Positions 1-7,791 of a stretch of 11,196 nt of DNA are shown piece after piece. The DNA comes from Azoarcus sp. Its GTDB lineage: Bacteria; Pseudomonadota; Gammaproteobacteria; Burkholderiales; Rhodocyclaceae. Every line of letters starts with the position of its first letter. The stretch's first letter is position 1. The DNA is taken from the NCBI GenBank assembly GCA_031259795.1, contig JAIRLA010000175.1:1-11196 (forward strand), written 5' to 3'. The notes beneath the pieces were generated by a model. It saw nothing but the letters and a program-made list of their open reading frames with translations, did not search any database and was not told the origin of the DNA. A program made the position numbers and the translations under genes.

Positions 1-144
1 GCGCAGCGACGCTGTTTTCTTGGCGGTGGGGAGTGGACGGGCATTCCCTTCTTTCGCCTCCTTTTTAATCAGCGGCGCTGCGCGCCGGATGGTACGAAGC
101 CCTCTCCCGGCCTTCGGCCACCCTCCCCCGCAAGCGGGGGAGGG
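1..144 (+). repeat. First copy of 144-bp intergenic direct repeat (cut by window edge)
   Basis: Positions 1-144 recur at 252-395, an offset of 251 bp, with only four differences that I can count by eye (88, 89, 110 and 118). It holds a GC-rich block beginning near 67 and two hairpins: GGCC-TTC-GGCC at 109-119, and arms 121-130/135-144 around the loop CAAG. The unit may extend left of the window. No plausible gene is present; the open frames across it are translations of a repeat. Similar mosaic repeats are scattered through many proteobacterial genomes and often give spurious short proteins. Confidence 0.9.
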
Positions 145-291
145 AAGTGTCCATCGCAAGAACTCGCTCCCCCCGTCATTGCGAAAACCGCCCCCCACCT
201 CGTCATTGCGAGGAGCGCAGCGACGTGGCAATCCAGTTCGTTCCATACGGAGCGCAGCGACGCTGTTTTCTTGGCGGTGGGGAGTGGACGG
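68..291 (+). repeat. Composite mosaic repeat, left copy
   Basis: The modules, in order, are a block starting ATCAGCGGCGCTGCGCGCC (68), the two hairpins, a linker with TCCATCGCAAGAA, the module CGTCATTGCGAGGAGCGCAG (201-241), and GGAGCGCAGCGACGCTG with TTTCTTGGCGG (250-278). The same modules occur in the same order on the minus strand at 7779-7565. A short extra CGTCATTGCGA lies at 174-184. No coding role is apparent. Confidence 0.8.
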
Positions 292-395
292 GCATTCCCT
301 TCTTTCGCCTCCTTTTTAATCAGCGGCGCTGCGCGCCGTTTGGTACGAAGCCCTCTCCCGCCCTTCGGGCACCCTCCCCCGCAAGCGGGGGAGGG
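252..395 (+). repeat. Second copy of 144-bp intergenic direct repeat
   Basis: This near-identical copy of 1-144 ends in the same two hairpins. The small hairpin is GCCC-TTC-GGGC (360-370) instead of GGCC-TTC-GGCC, so both arms changed together. After 395 the copies diverge: this one runs straight into a degenerate piece of the CGTCATTGCGAGG-type module (about 397-417), whereas the first continues through a 56-bp linker before that module. Confidence 0.9.
360..395 (-). terminator. Possible transcription-end hairpins downstream of yfaS
   Basis: Two adjacent hairpins lie 58-93 bp past the yfaS stop: arms 372-381/386-395 (10 bp, all G-C except one A-T) and 360-363/367-370. They could stop or stabilise the yfa transcript. 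No T-run follows on the minus strand, so a canonical Rho-independent terminator is not shown. The hairpins belong to the dispersed repeat and need not have evolved for this operon. Confidence 0.3.
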
Positions 396-452
396 GCGCA
401 GCGATGCGGCAATCCATGCGGCGGTTCAAGGCGGGTCTATTGGAATGGATTC

Positions 453-3400
453 TCAGTCGATGACCCAGGTCTGGCCGTTGTCGGCGTATGCCTTGCGCGC
501 TGGTTGGTACATCGGGTAGTAGCGCACCGGCGGCAGGGTAAAGCGGCCGGTTTGGCCGACGCGGAGGAGGTGGCGCAGGATGAGGGGTTCGCCTGCGGGC
601 AGGTGGTCGACAGGGATGCCGTAGCGGTCGCGGTGTTCTTCGGCGCGGCTGCGGTCGATGGCGACCGGCGTTTTGTCTTCGATCAGGTTGATGCCCCAGG
701 TGCTGTGTTCGATGGCCGCGCCCGGGGGCAGCGGCGCTTCGACGATGCCGTGTTCGTAGGCGCGCGATGAGGAGAGGCGGATTTCGTCGAGGTAGAGATT
801 TTGCGCGGAGAGTCCTTTGTCGGGATCGACAGGGATGGCGGCGTAGTTGGCGATGCCTTTTTCGAGGCCGTCGCGCCGTTCCAGGCGGTACAGGCGGCGC
901 TCGATGCTGACCGGCGGGGCGTCGAGGCTATTGCCGGTTTCCGCGCTTTCGTAGCGCAGGATGGCGGTGAGCCGGGCGGGGGCGTTGCCGATCCGCAGCG
1001 CGGTGGGCAGGGGCGCGCCGGCGGGCCAGCGCCATTCGGTTTGTCCGAAGGGGGCGGCGGTGTTGCTTTGCCATTTTTTGTTGACCGGCGCGGCGGCGGT
1101 TTTCCTGGGCGTGAGTGCGCCGCCCGCCGCCTGGCGCGTCCAGGCCAGTGTCAGCGCGCGCTCGAGGGTCGGGGTGGCTTCGGTGGCGGCGGCGAGGATG
1201 GCGGGGATGTGCGCCGCGTTGCCGACGCCGTCGAGCAGCAGCAGTGCGCGCGCCGAGGGGTGCGGGCTGCGTTGCAGGGTTTGTCTGGCGCTGGCGAGGG
1301 TTTTGTCCGCGCGGGGTTTGCCGCCGTTCCTGGTCATGATGATGGAGGTGAGTACCCGCGCGTAGGCCAGGCCGAGGGCGGTGTCCGGCGCGGCCAGGAT
1401 GGGGCTGGCGGTGGTGTCTTCTTCGATGTCGTTTTCGGCGTCTTTTTCGGCGTCGTCTTTTTCTGTTGTTGCTGTTTCCGCGGTGAGTTCCGCCAAGAGT
1501 CCTTCGGCTTGCGTGCGGACCGGCAGGCCGATTTGCTGGATGAGCCACAGGGAGAGGGCGCGGTGCAGGATGGGTTCGGTGTGCGCGCGCGCGCGGTAGA
1601 TGTCCAGGACGCGCTCCCAGTGCGCGGCGGGCAGGGAGATGCCGAGGGTGTGGGCGGCTTGCCAGTCGGCGTAGTAGGCGTAGGCGGTCATGAGGGCGTT
1701 GTCGCCGCTGCCTTCGCCCCACCAGCCGAAGGTGGCGTTGGGGCCGGCGAGCGTCGCCAGCCGCTGGCGTTGGCTGTAGAGCATTTGCCAGAGGCGGGCG
1801 GTCTTGCCGCCGCCGGTGCGTTCGGGCGCCAGCAGCGGTACGGCGATGGCGAGCGGGATCAGGCGGCTGGCGGTTTGTTCGACGCAGCCCCATGGGTATT
1901 CGATCAGTGCGTCGGCGATGCGCAGGAAGTGTTCGGCGCCGCTCGCGGCCAGGCGCAGGCGCAGGCGGCTGGCGTCGGCGGGTAGCGCGAGGGGGGCGGC
2001 GCCGCGCTCCAGCACGATGATTTGTTCGTGGAGGCCGCGCCAGTGGGGGGGATCGGCTTGCAGGGGCGTCTCCAGCGCGTCGACCGTGCCGCCGTTTTCG
2101 CGTATTTCCAGGCGGGCGGTGCGCGTTCCGGTAAAGGGGGGCAGTTTGAAGGAGAGGTAGGTGAGGCCGCGCGGCAGGGTTGCTTTCTGGATGATTTCCT
2201 GCCCGGCCAGTTTGAGGGCGATTTCCGTTGCGCGCGTTTCGTCCGTGTTGTTGAAGAGGGCGAGCGCGGCGATGGGGGCGTCGCCTTCGCGCATCCAGAC
2301 GGGCGCGCTCCATTTGGCGTAGAGGGGTTTGTCGGAGTGGACGTAGGCGGTGCGCTGTCCGAAGACGCCGTCTTGCCGCGCTGTTTTGTCCAGCGCCACG
2401 GCGCGCACGGTGATGCGCCAGCGCGAGAGGGCGTCGGGCATTTTGAAGCTGAAGCGGGCGTGGCCGTTTTCGTCTGTCGGCAGCGCGGGCTGCCATGCGG
2501 CGGTGTCGGTGTCGTCGCGGCGGGCGCGTTCCAGTATCTTGATGCCGCGTTCGTTGTATTGGTGGCGGGCGGGCGGTTGGCGCGCGGCGTCGGCGGCGTA
2601 GTCGGCGGCTTCGTCGTAGGTGGTGAAGTTCAGGCTCGCGTTGGTGCGCACGTTGTTGCGGCGCACGTGCTGGAAGAATTCCACGATGTCGGGGGCGATT
2701 TCCGCTTGCAGGGCGTAGACCATTTCGTCGACGACGGAGACGGTCAACATGGCTGGCGTTGCCTGGCCGTCCAGGGTGGCGTCGATGTCGACCGTCACGG
2801 TTTCGCCGGGCTTCACCCGCGCCTGGCTGGTCTTGATTTCCAGCGCCAGACGCGGGGTGTCGACGACCAGTCCGGCGTTCTGGAAGACGTATTCGCCGTT
2901 CTTGATGTAGACCGCCGAGAGGGTCATGTTCGGCGCGTATGCTTCGGTGACGGGAATGCGCACACGCCATTGGCGGGGGGCGAGGCGTTCGGCGTTCACC
3001 CAATTGGCATCGCCGCCGCGCGCGGCGGTGAGGAGGGCGGCGGCTTCCACCCGGTCGCGTTCCAGCGTGAGCAGGGCTTCGTCGACCGGGCTGGGGAAGG
3101 TGATCAACACTTCGGCGGTTTCGCCGGGCCGGTAGCGTTCTTTGTCGGTGACCATTTCGATGGTTCCGGCAATGACTCCGACGCCCTGCTCTTCGCTTTC
3201 TCCGCCGCTGACCCAGTGCGTCGCCGCCGCGACGAGGTTGCCTTCGCCGTCGCGCAGCAAGAGGGAGTAGGAGCCGGGCTGGTCGAGCGTGAGCGTCCAT
3301 TCGCGCGCGCCGCCCTCGAAGGCGCCGCTCGTTTTCGTCTGGTCTTCGAGGCGGATGATTTCCCAGTGCGCCGGGGCGGCGGCCTCTTCGCCGCCGAGGT

Positions 3401-5129
3401 TTTCCGATTCCAGGCGGAAACGCAGCGTTTCGCCGGGGGCGGAAAATTTGCGCGCGCTCGTCAGTTTCCAACTGGAGGCGGCGCGCTCGACCAGCAGTTC
3501 GCGCGTTTTCCTCACCCGGTAGGCCGCGCCGTCCGTCACCAGCGCGGAGAGGACGAGGCGCGCGGGTTCTTTCGCGGGGGGCAGGGTGAAGCGCGCTTCG
3601 CCCTTGTCGTTCGAGGTCAGGCTGGCGGTCGACAGTTGCACCGGGAAGAGACCGCCATAGCGCAGTTCGCCTTGCACCATGGTCAGGGTCTGCGCGCGCA
3701 GGAGGAGTTCGACGGCGGCGTTTTTCACCGGCTTGCCGTTGGGGTAGGTGAGGCGGATCGCGCCGGTGATGGGTTCGCCGGTCTTGAAATGGTCGCGGCC
3801 GGGGGTGATGGCGATTTCCAGATGCGGTTTCACGTATTCCGCGACGCGGAAGGCGGCGGCGTAGGTCTTGCCGCGGTATGTCGTGCGGATCGCGTGGCCG
3901 CCGGCGAGGCTGTCCATGGGCAGGCGGAAGACGGCCTCCGCCCCCCGGTCGGCGCTCAGCGCGGCGCGGCCGGTCCACACCGGCGCGCCATTGGGGTCGT
4001 AGACGCTGATGGCGAGTTCTCCCGCTTGCGCCGGGGAGGATTGGTTGGCGGCGCGGTAGTCGCGGGCGATGAATTTGATGTTGACTTCGTCGCCGGGCCG
4101 GTAGAGGGGACGGTCGGTGACGGTGTAGAGCTTGGTGTCGTAGATTTCGCTGTCGTAGTAGAAGTTTTCGGAGACGAATACGCCGCCCGCGGTGTCTTGC
4201 CCGAAAAGGTAGGTGCGCTCCGGGCTGGCGTGCGTGAATTGCGCCAGTCCGTCGGCGTCGGTCGTGGCCGAGGCGAGTATGCCCTGTCCATCCGTCCATT
4301 GCAGCGCCGTGCCGAGGACGGGGCGGCCATCCACGCGGTGCGCTGTCCAGATCGTGAACGTGCCGGAGGCGATCTTGGTGATGGCGACGGTATCGGAGAC
4401 GAAGACGAGCGTCGTCGCGCGGTGAGCGCCGAGGATGGCTTCGGCGATGTAGAGGCCCGGTTTGAGCTTGCCGAGCGGTACGTAGAAATTGCTCTCGTTT
4501 TTCGGAATGAAACGGCTGCTGGAACCGGCAAGGTTGGCGTTGCCGGGCGGTTCGATGGGTTTGGCCGCCATCAGGGGGTAGCGGAAACGGTCGACTGACT
4601 CGAAGCCGCTCAGGGGCCTGAAGGATGTGGCGGGGCGGTAGTCGGGCCGGGCGATGCGGGTTTTCAGCACGGGCGCCGTCTCCGTCACCGATTTCTTCGC
4701 GTTCGGCGCGAAAAGATCGCGCCACGCGCCGCGCGACTGGTTCCAGGCGTTGCTCCACAGGTAGGTCAGCGTGTTGGCGACGCCTTCGTCGCGCGGGCGC
4801 GCCTTGACGTTGACGCGGTGCAGGTTTTTTTGCGCGCGCAGGAAGGCGAGCGGCTCGGGGACGCGATAGAGCGCGATGTCGATGCCGCCGAACTGGCGCA
4901 CGGTCTCCTTGCCGCCGGAGGCCGGGATCTCGACCCTGAGCAGAGCTTCGTCGCCCGTGCCGAATTGGGTGTCCGTGAGCACGAAAAACGGTTCGCCGGC
5001 CGCGGGGGTGTAACCGCTGCTTTCCCTTGCGTCCGTTTGCGCCCGCGCGGCGGCCGGGAGGAGCGCCAGCAGGGCGCAAAGAGCCAGCGCGGCAAAAGAA
5101 GAGGTGCGTGGAGTCATCATCGTCGTCAT
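453..5129 (-). CDS. yfaS: YfaS/MagD-type bacterial alpha-2-macroglobulin with CVEQ thioester motif
   Basis: This is a 1558-residue periplasmic alpha-2-macroglobulin, a family thought to trap proteases and protect the cell. Residues 1-30 form a Sec signal ending A-R-A; Cys18 is not in a lipobox context. An MG2-like domain begins near YTVTDRPLYRPG (335), and a second MG/bait-region block starts near 662 (DKERYRPGE). The A2M domain lies around 879-960 (LPTDENGHARFSFKMPDALS). The helical thioester domain starts near 1060, with Y-P-W-G-C-V-E-Q and Cys1082-Gln1085 as the thioester pair. Residues 1223-1238 are an acidic low-complexity insert. I chose ATG 5129 because it overlaps the yfaT stop as ATGA and precedes the signal peptide; a start at 5120 or 5117 is possible. 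The open frame continues upstream to 5300, but that part lies inside yfaT and is not signal-like. The neighbours yfaT and yfaA support the YfaS assignment over YfhM, which is usually beside pbpC. MagD, the Pseudomonas homologue, is inner-membrane associated and controlled through RetS/RsmA. Confidence 0.93.
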   Translation of the reverse strand: MTTMMTPRTSSFAALALCALLALLPAAARAQTDARESSGYTPAAGEPFFVLTDTQFGTGDEALLRVEIPASGGKETVRQFGGIDIALYRVPEPLAFLRAQKNLHRVNVKARPRDEGVANTLTYLWSNAWNQSRGAWRDLFAPNAKKSVTETAPVLKTRIARPDYRPATSFRPLSGFESVDRFRYPLMAAKPIEPPGNANLAGSSSRFIPKNESNFYVPLGKLKPGLYIAEAILGAHRATTLVFVSDTVAITKIASGTFTIWTAHRVDGRPVLGTALQWTDGQGILASATTDADGLAQFTHASPERTYLFGQDTAGGVFVSENFYYDSEIYDTKLYTVTDRPLYRPGDEVNIKFIARDYRAANQSSPAQAGELAISVYDPNGAPVWTGRAALSADRGAEAVFRLPMDSLAGGHAIRTTYRGKTYAAAFRVAEYVKPHLEIAITPGRDHFKTGEPITGAIRLTYPNGKPVKNAAVELLLRAQTLTMVQGELRYGGLFPVQLSTASLTSNDKGEARFTLPPAKEPARLVLSALVTDGAAYRVRKTRELLVERAASSWKLTSARKFSAPGETLRFRLESENLGGEEAAAPAHWEIIRLEDQTKTSGAFEGGAREWTLTLDQPGSYSLLLRDGEGNLVAAATHWVSGGESEEQGVGVIAGTIEMVTDKERYRPGETAEVLITFPSPVDEALLTLERDRVEAAALLTAARGGDANWVNAERLAPRQWRVRIPVTEAYAPNMTLSAVYIKNGEYVFQNAGLVVDTPRLALEIKTSQARVKPGETVTVDIDATLDGQATPAMLTVSVVDEMVYALQAEIAPDIVEFFQHVRRNNVRTNASLNFTTYDEAADYAADAARQPPARHQYNERGIKILERARRDDTDTAAWQPALPTDENGHARFSFKMPDALSRWRITVRAVALDKTARQDGVFGQRTAYVHSDKPLYAKWSAPVWMREGDAPIAALALFNNTDETRATEIALKLAGQEIIQKATLPRGLTYLSFKLPPFTGTRTARLEIRENGGTVDALETPLQADPPHWRGLHEQIIVLERGAAPLALPADASRLRLRLAASGAEHFLRIADALIEYPWGCVEQTASRLIPLAIAVPLLAPERTGGGKTARLWQMLYSQRQRLATLAGPNATFGWWGEGSGDNALMTAYAYYADWQAAHTLGISLPAAHWERVLDIYRARAHTEPILHRALSLWLIQQIGLPVRTQAEGLLAELTAETATTEKDDAEKDAENDIEEDTTASPILAAPDTALGLAYARVLTSIIMTRNGGKPRADKTLASARQTLQRSPHPSARALLLLDGVGNAAHIPAILAAATEATPTLERALTLAWTRQAAGGALTPRKTAAAPVNKKWQSNTAAPFGQTEWRWPAGAPLPTALRIGNAPARLTAILRYESAETGNSLDAPPVSIERRLYRLERRDGLEKGIANYAAIPVDPDKGLSAQNLYLDEIRLSSSRAYEHGIVEAPLPPGAAIEHSTWGINLIEDKTPVAIDRSRAEEHRDRYGIPVDHLPAGEPLILRHLLRVGQTGRFTLPPVRYYPMYQPARKAYADNGQTWVID

Positions 5130-5815
5130 TGCGTCAGGAAAGCCAGTGAAAACACGCCGGCGAAATTCGGATTCGCCGCCTCGGGCCGCCAGCGCGTATC
5201 GCGCCATTGCAGGAGGGCGGCGAACGATAGCGCCCGCAGGCCGTGATCGTCGGGGCGCGGCGGCGCGCCGTTGTGGTAGATGACGCCGCGCCCCGTCCAC
5301 AGCATCAAGTGTTGCGCATCGCCCTGGTCGAAAAACAGCAAATCCGCCGGGCGCGCCAAGCGGGCGTCTTTCCCGAGCGGGACGCTGTTTTCCTGCACGA
5401 TGCCGATGGCGTTTACATAAGCGCCCTCGCCGCCGCCGGGCAGCCTCCAGCGATGGCGCAGCATTTTGCGCGTTTCTTCCGGCACGGCATCGGGGGGCAG
5501 CCGTCCGCCGATATCCATGGCCCGCCGCCAGCGCGCGTCGTGTTCGGCAAACGCTTCGGCGACGGCGAAGCGCACGAGTCCGGCACAGTCCCGGTGCGTC
5601 CAGCGCGGCGTCGGCCCGCGCCGGATTTGTTCATGGGCGATGCGCAAGATCCACGCGCGTATCGCCCGGCTCTGCGCGGCATCGAGACGCGGCGAGGGCG
5701 CGGCTTCCCGCGCGCCCGGCAGGGACGGCGGCAGCGCCCATGCGGGGCGGACGAAAGCCGCCGCGGCGAGTGCGGCGGACATCCGGCAGAAACGGCGGCG
5801 TGAAAGCATCGGCAT
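5126..5815 (-). CDS. yfaT: YfaT-like DUF1175 protein, exported, NlpC/P60-like fold
   Basis: This is a 229-residue exported protein of the DUF1175 family, encoded between yfaA and yfaS as in enterobacteria. The N-terminus has a twin-arginine motif S-R-R-R-F (residues 5-9), an alanine-rich core and a cleavage site after A-W-A (27), which suggests Tat export. D-C-A-G-L-V around Cys77 and Q-H-L-M-L-W-T-G around His169 resemble the Cys and His regions of NlpC/P60-type cysteine hydrolases. Activity is inferred from this resemblance and has not, to my knowledge, been shown for the family. In the Pseudomonas mag operon the partner proteins form a complex with the macroglobulin. The start could be ATG 5815 or ATG 5809; the second has AAGAG at better spacing. 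The stop overlaps yfaS by ATGA, so translation is probably coupled. The gap to yfaA is 22 bp. Confidence 0.85.
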   Translation of the reverse strand: MPMLSRRRFCRMSAALAAAAFVRPAWALPPSLPGAREAAPSPRLDAAQSRAIRAWILRIAHEQIRRGPTPRWTHRDCAGLVRFAVAEAFAEHDARWRRAMDIGGRLPPDAVPEETRKMLRHRWRLPGGGEGAYVNAIGIVQENSVPLGKDARLARPADLLFFDQGDAQHLMLWTGRGVIYHNGAPPRPDDHGLRALSFAALLQWRDTRWRPEAANPNFAGVFSLAFLTQ

Positions 5816-5837
5816 CTCTTGCGCGCGCGGGCGGGGT

Positions 5838-7487
5838 TCAGCGCGCCGCGCCGCCCGTCTCCCATTTCAGCGTGCGCCACACGCGGTTGTGGCGCGGCGG
5901 CGCTGGCTCTTCCGTCAACACGATGCGCTGTGCCGGGTAGCGCGCCAGCGCTTCGAGGCGCGGCGCGAGATAGGCGTCGGCGGCGTTGCGGAACAGCGCC
6001 TCTTCATCGCGGGGCAAAGCGGCAAAGGTCTCCTTGCGCAACAGGGCGGCGAGCGCGCCGGGGTCGGCGAACGCCAGCGTGTCCGCGCCGCCGTCGCCAA
6101 AGCTGTCGGCGAGCGCCGGATAGCGTTTGGCGACGACATCGCGCGCGCGCTCGACCAATGCCGCGTTGGGGGAAAAGAAAACCGTGTCGCGCAGGATGGC
6201 CAGCGCCGGTTCCAGGCTGCGCGCGCCATCGTCGCCAGGCGCGCCGAAGCGCGATGCCACCTTGCCCCGCCACAGGGCGACGCCGTTTTCCGCATCGACA
6301 AAAGTCTCGCTTGTCCCGGCCCGCAGCGACGCCCCGGCCAGCGCGAAAAACTCCTTGACCAGCTTTTCGTCCGCATCGGCTTTCAGCCGCGCGGCGAACA
6401 ACGGCGTATAGAAGCGCGAGTCCTTGTACCAGCACACCGCCGCCGCGCCCGTGAAGTGGTCGATGAACCATGCCGGAACCACGGGCCGCGCCAGCCGGGT
6501 ATTGAATCTGTTCAACAACAGCGCCATGCGCGTCCAATCCACCGGCAAGGCCGCGCACAGCCCCGGCCCGTGCGGCAGCGCCGCCCACAGCGCCTGGCTG
6601 TCCGGAAGCGGGCCGTTGAACAGAGCCTCGCTTTGCCATGCGCCCTTGTCATCGAAAGCCAGCGCCAGCGCTTTCAGTTCCGGCATGAAGGCCTCGTAGC
6701 CGAACGCGAACGCGCGCGCCCCCAGCGTCAGTTCGTGCCGCTTTTCGGGCAACGCCTCTTCGCGCAGGAAATGGCGCGCGAACGGGGACGCGGCCCGGCT
6801 TTCCAACAACTCCCGCATCAGCTTCACGGCGGGCTTCAATTGCTTGCGGGGGTCGCCTTCGTTCCGTTCGCCGTCGGCCGCGAACAACATGCCCGGATTG
6901 GAGAGCGCCACGACGCGGTCGCCCTTGGCAAGCAGCAGCAATTGCCGCCCGTGGCCGTATTCCAGCGCCAGGATGTCCACATCCGTCCCATCGAGCTTGC
7001 CCGCCGACGACAATTGCACATCGGCGGCCCTGGAGACGACGGGCAGGACCGTCTGTATCGCCCGCGCCAATGCGTTGCGTGTCATGACCACGGCAAAATG
7101 CCGCAAGCGCCCGTCCGCCCCCAGCCACAGCGCGACCTCGGCAGGCTCATCGAGGGCGGATTCGATCAGCCTGCCGGGCAAATCCTGCCTGTGCTCGTAA
7201 GCGATGCGCCGCACCGTACCGGAGAGCGCCAGGCGGTCTTCATGCTGCTCGTAATACGTGACGAAATCTTCGTTGAGAACGTCGTGGGCGAGCGGCATCT
7301 TGAGCAAATCCGGCGGCAATTTCGCCAGGCTGTACGTGCGGATCAGGGCGTCGGGACGAGCGAGGCCGGGCGCAAACGCGCCGACATCCCCCATGAACGG
7401 CGGCAGGCGCAACATGTACGCGCCCAGCGGCACGGCGATCACGATCAGGATGAACAACGCGAGCAGGCGTCTTTGAGCGATGGACAT
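5838..7487 (-). CDS. yfaA: YfaA-like DUF2138 membrane-anchored protein
   Basis: This 549-residue protein opens the yfaA-yfaT-yfaS operon. One hydrophobic segment at about residues 7-25 follows a short positive N-terminus, which fits an inner-membrane anchor with a large periplasmic part. I recognise it as DUF2138/YfaA from its overall sequence and its position upstream of a DUF1175 gene and an alpha-2-macroglobulin. No catalytic motif is visible, and its role is probably structural within the macroglobulin complex. ATG 7487 puts the anchor at the extreme N-terminus but has no clear Shine-Dalgarno. An in-frame ATG at 7526 would add 13 residues and lies inside a 15-bp palindrome. The stop is 22 bp before yfaT. 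Confidence 0.8.
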   Translation of the reverse strand: MSIAQRRLLALFILIVIAVPLGAYMLRLPPFMGDVGAFAPGLARPDALIRTYSLAKLPPDLLKMPLAHDVLNEDFVTYYEQHEDRLALSGTVRRIAYEHRQDLPGRLIESALDEPAEVALWLGADGRLRHFAVVMTRNALARAIQTVLPVVSRAADVQLSSAGKLDGTDVDILALEYGHGRQLLLLAKGDRVVALSNPGMLFAADGERNEGDPRKQLKPAVKLMRELLESRAASPFARHFLREEALPEKRHELTLGARAFAFGYEAFMPELKALALAFDDKGAWQSEALFNGPLPDSQALWAALPHGPGLCAALPVDWTRMALLLNRFNTRLARPVVPAWFIDHFTGAAAVCWYKDSRFYTPLFAARLKADADEKLVKEFFALAGASLRAGTSETFVDAENGVALWRGKVASRFGAPGDDGARSLEPALAILRDTVFFSPNAALVERARDVVAKRYPALADSFGDGGADTLAFADPGALAALLRKETFAALPRDEEALFRNAADAYLAPRLEALARYPAQRIVLTEEPAPPRHNRVWRTLKWETGGAAR

Positions 7488-7520
7488 GGGAAGAGTGGTG
7501 AAATGCCGATGTAGAAGATG

Positions 7521-7535
7521 GGGCATTTTGCCCCA
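7521..7535. repeat. 15-bp palindrome GGGGCATTTTGCCCC upstream of yfaA
   Basis: GGGGCA and TGCCCC are arms of a perfect inverted repeat 34 bp upstream of the chosen yfaA start, and they overlap the alternative ATG at 7526. It could be an operator or a short RNA hairpin in the yfaA leader. No regulator is known from this sequence. Confidence 0.45.
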
Positions 7536-7564
7536 GAAGCGAACGCTTGTCTCAATCGTGCCCG

Positions 7565-7779
7565 ATGTCCATTTCCTGCCGCCAAGAAATCAGCGTCGCT
7601 GCGCTCCGGTTGGTACGAACTGGATTGCCACGTCGCTGCGCTCCTCGCAATGACGAGGGGAGGCGGCTTTTGCAATGGCGCATTCTTGCGATGGACCTTC
7701 CCTCCTCCGCTTGGCGGGCGAGAGGGCGTCCGAAGGCCGGGAGAGGGCTTCCAACCATCCGGCGCGCAGCGCCGCTGAT
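7565..7779 (-). repeat. Composite mosaic repeat, right copy, inverted
   Basis: Read on the minus strand, this stretch matches 68-291 module by module: the ATCAGCGGCGCTGCGCGCC block, a diverged form of the hairpin region, the TCCATCGCAAGAA linker, the CGTCATTGCGAGG module (7655-7615) and the TTTCTTGGCGG module (about 7590-7580). It fills most of the gap between the lapD stop and the start of yfaA. The hairpins here are less perfect than in the left copies. Confidence 0.8.
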
Positions 7780-7791
7780 CATCCTGGAAAA

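Larger units (their letters stand above)
7488..7791. other. Intergenic region between lapD and yfaA
   Basis: About 300 bp without a convincing gene. It holds the inverted composite repeat (7565-7779) and, nearer yfaA, the palindrome at 7521-7535. The yfa operon promoter should lie here on the minus strand. The best -35-like hexamer is TTGAGA in GATTGAGACAAGC (around 7550), but nothing at 16-18 bp resembles a -10 box, so I do not call a promoter. No terminator for lapD is evident. Confidence 0.6.

Noticed and set aside
1..395. CRISPR array from the repeated 144-bp unit
   Set aside because: There are only two long copies 251 bp apart with no regular spacers and no cas genes.
411..451. AATCCAT/ATGGATT inverted repeat at the end of yfaS
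   Set aside because: It has 7-bp arms with a 27-bp loop and no T-run; too weak to call a terminator.
147..770. Open frame with a peptide of the H-C-E-E-R-S-D-V-A-I type
   Set aside because: This is the well-known spurious translation of a dispersed intergenic repeat, continuing antisense into yfaS.
2022..4598. 858-codon open frame antisense to yfaS
   Set aside because: It is a shadow of a high-GC gene. The translation is rich in Gly, Arg, Val and Ala with no domain, and the opposite strand carries clear macroglobulin domains and a signal peptide.
928..5079. 1383-codon open frame in another minus-strand frame within yfaS
   Set aside because: It is very Arg/Pro-rich, has no domain and overlaps the real gene on the same strand; this is a known artefact of GC-rich codons.
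5466..7514. 682-codon plus-strand open frame across yfaT and yfaA
   Set aside because: It is the antisense shadow of two recognised minus-strand genes and shows no domain or ribosome binding site.
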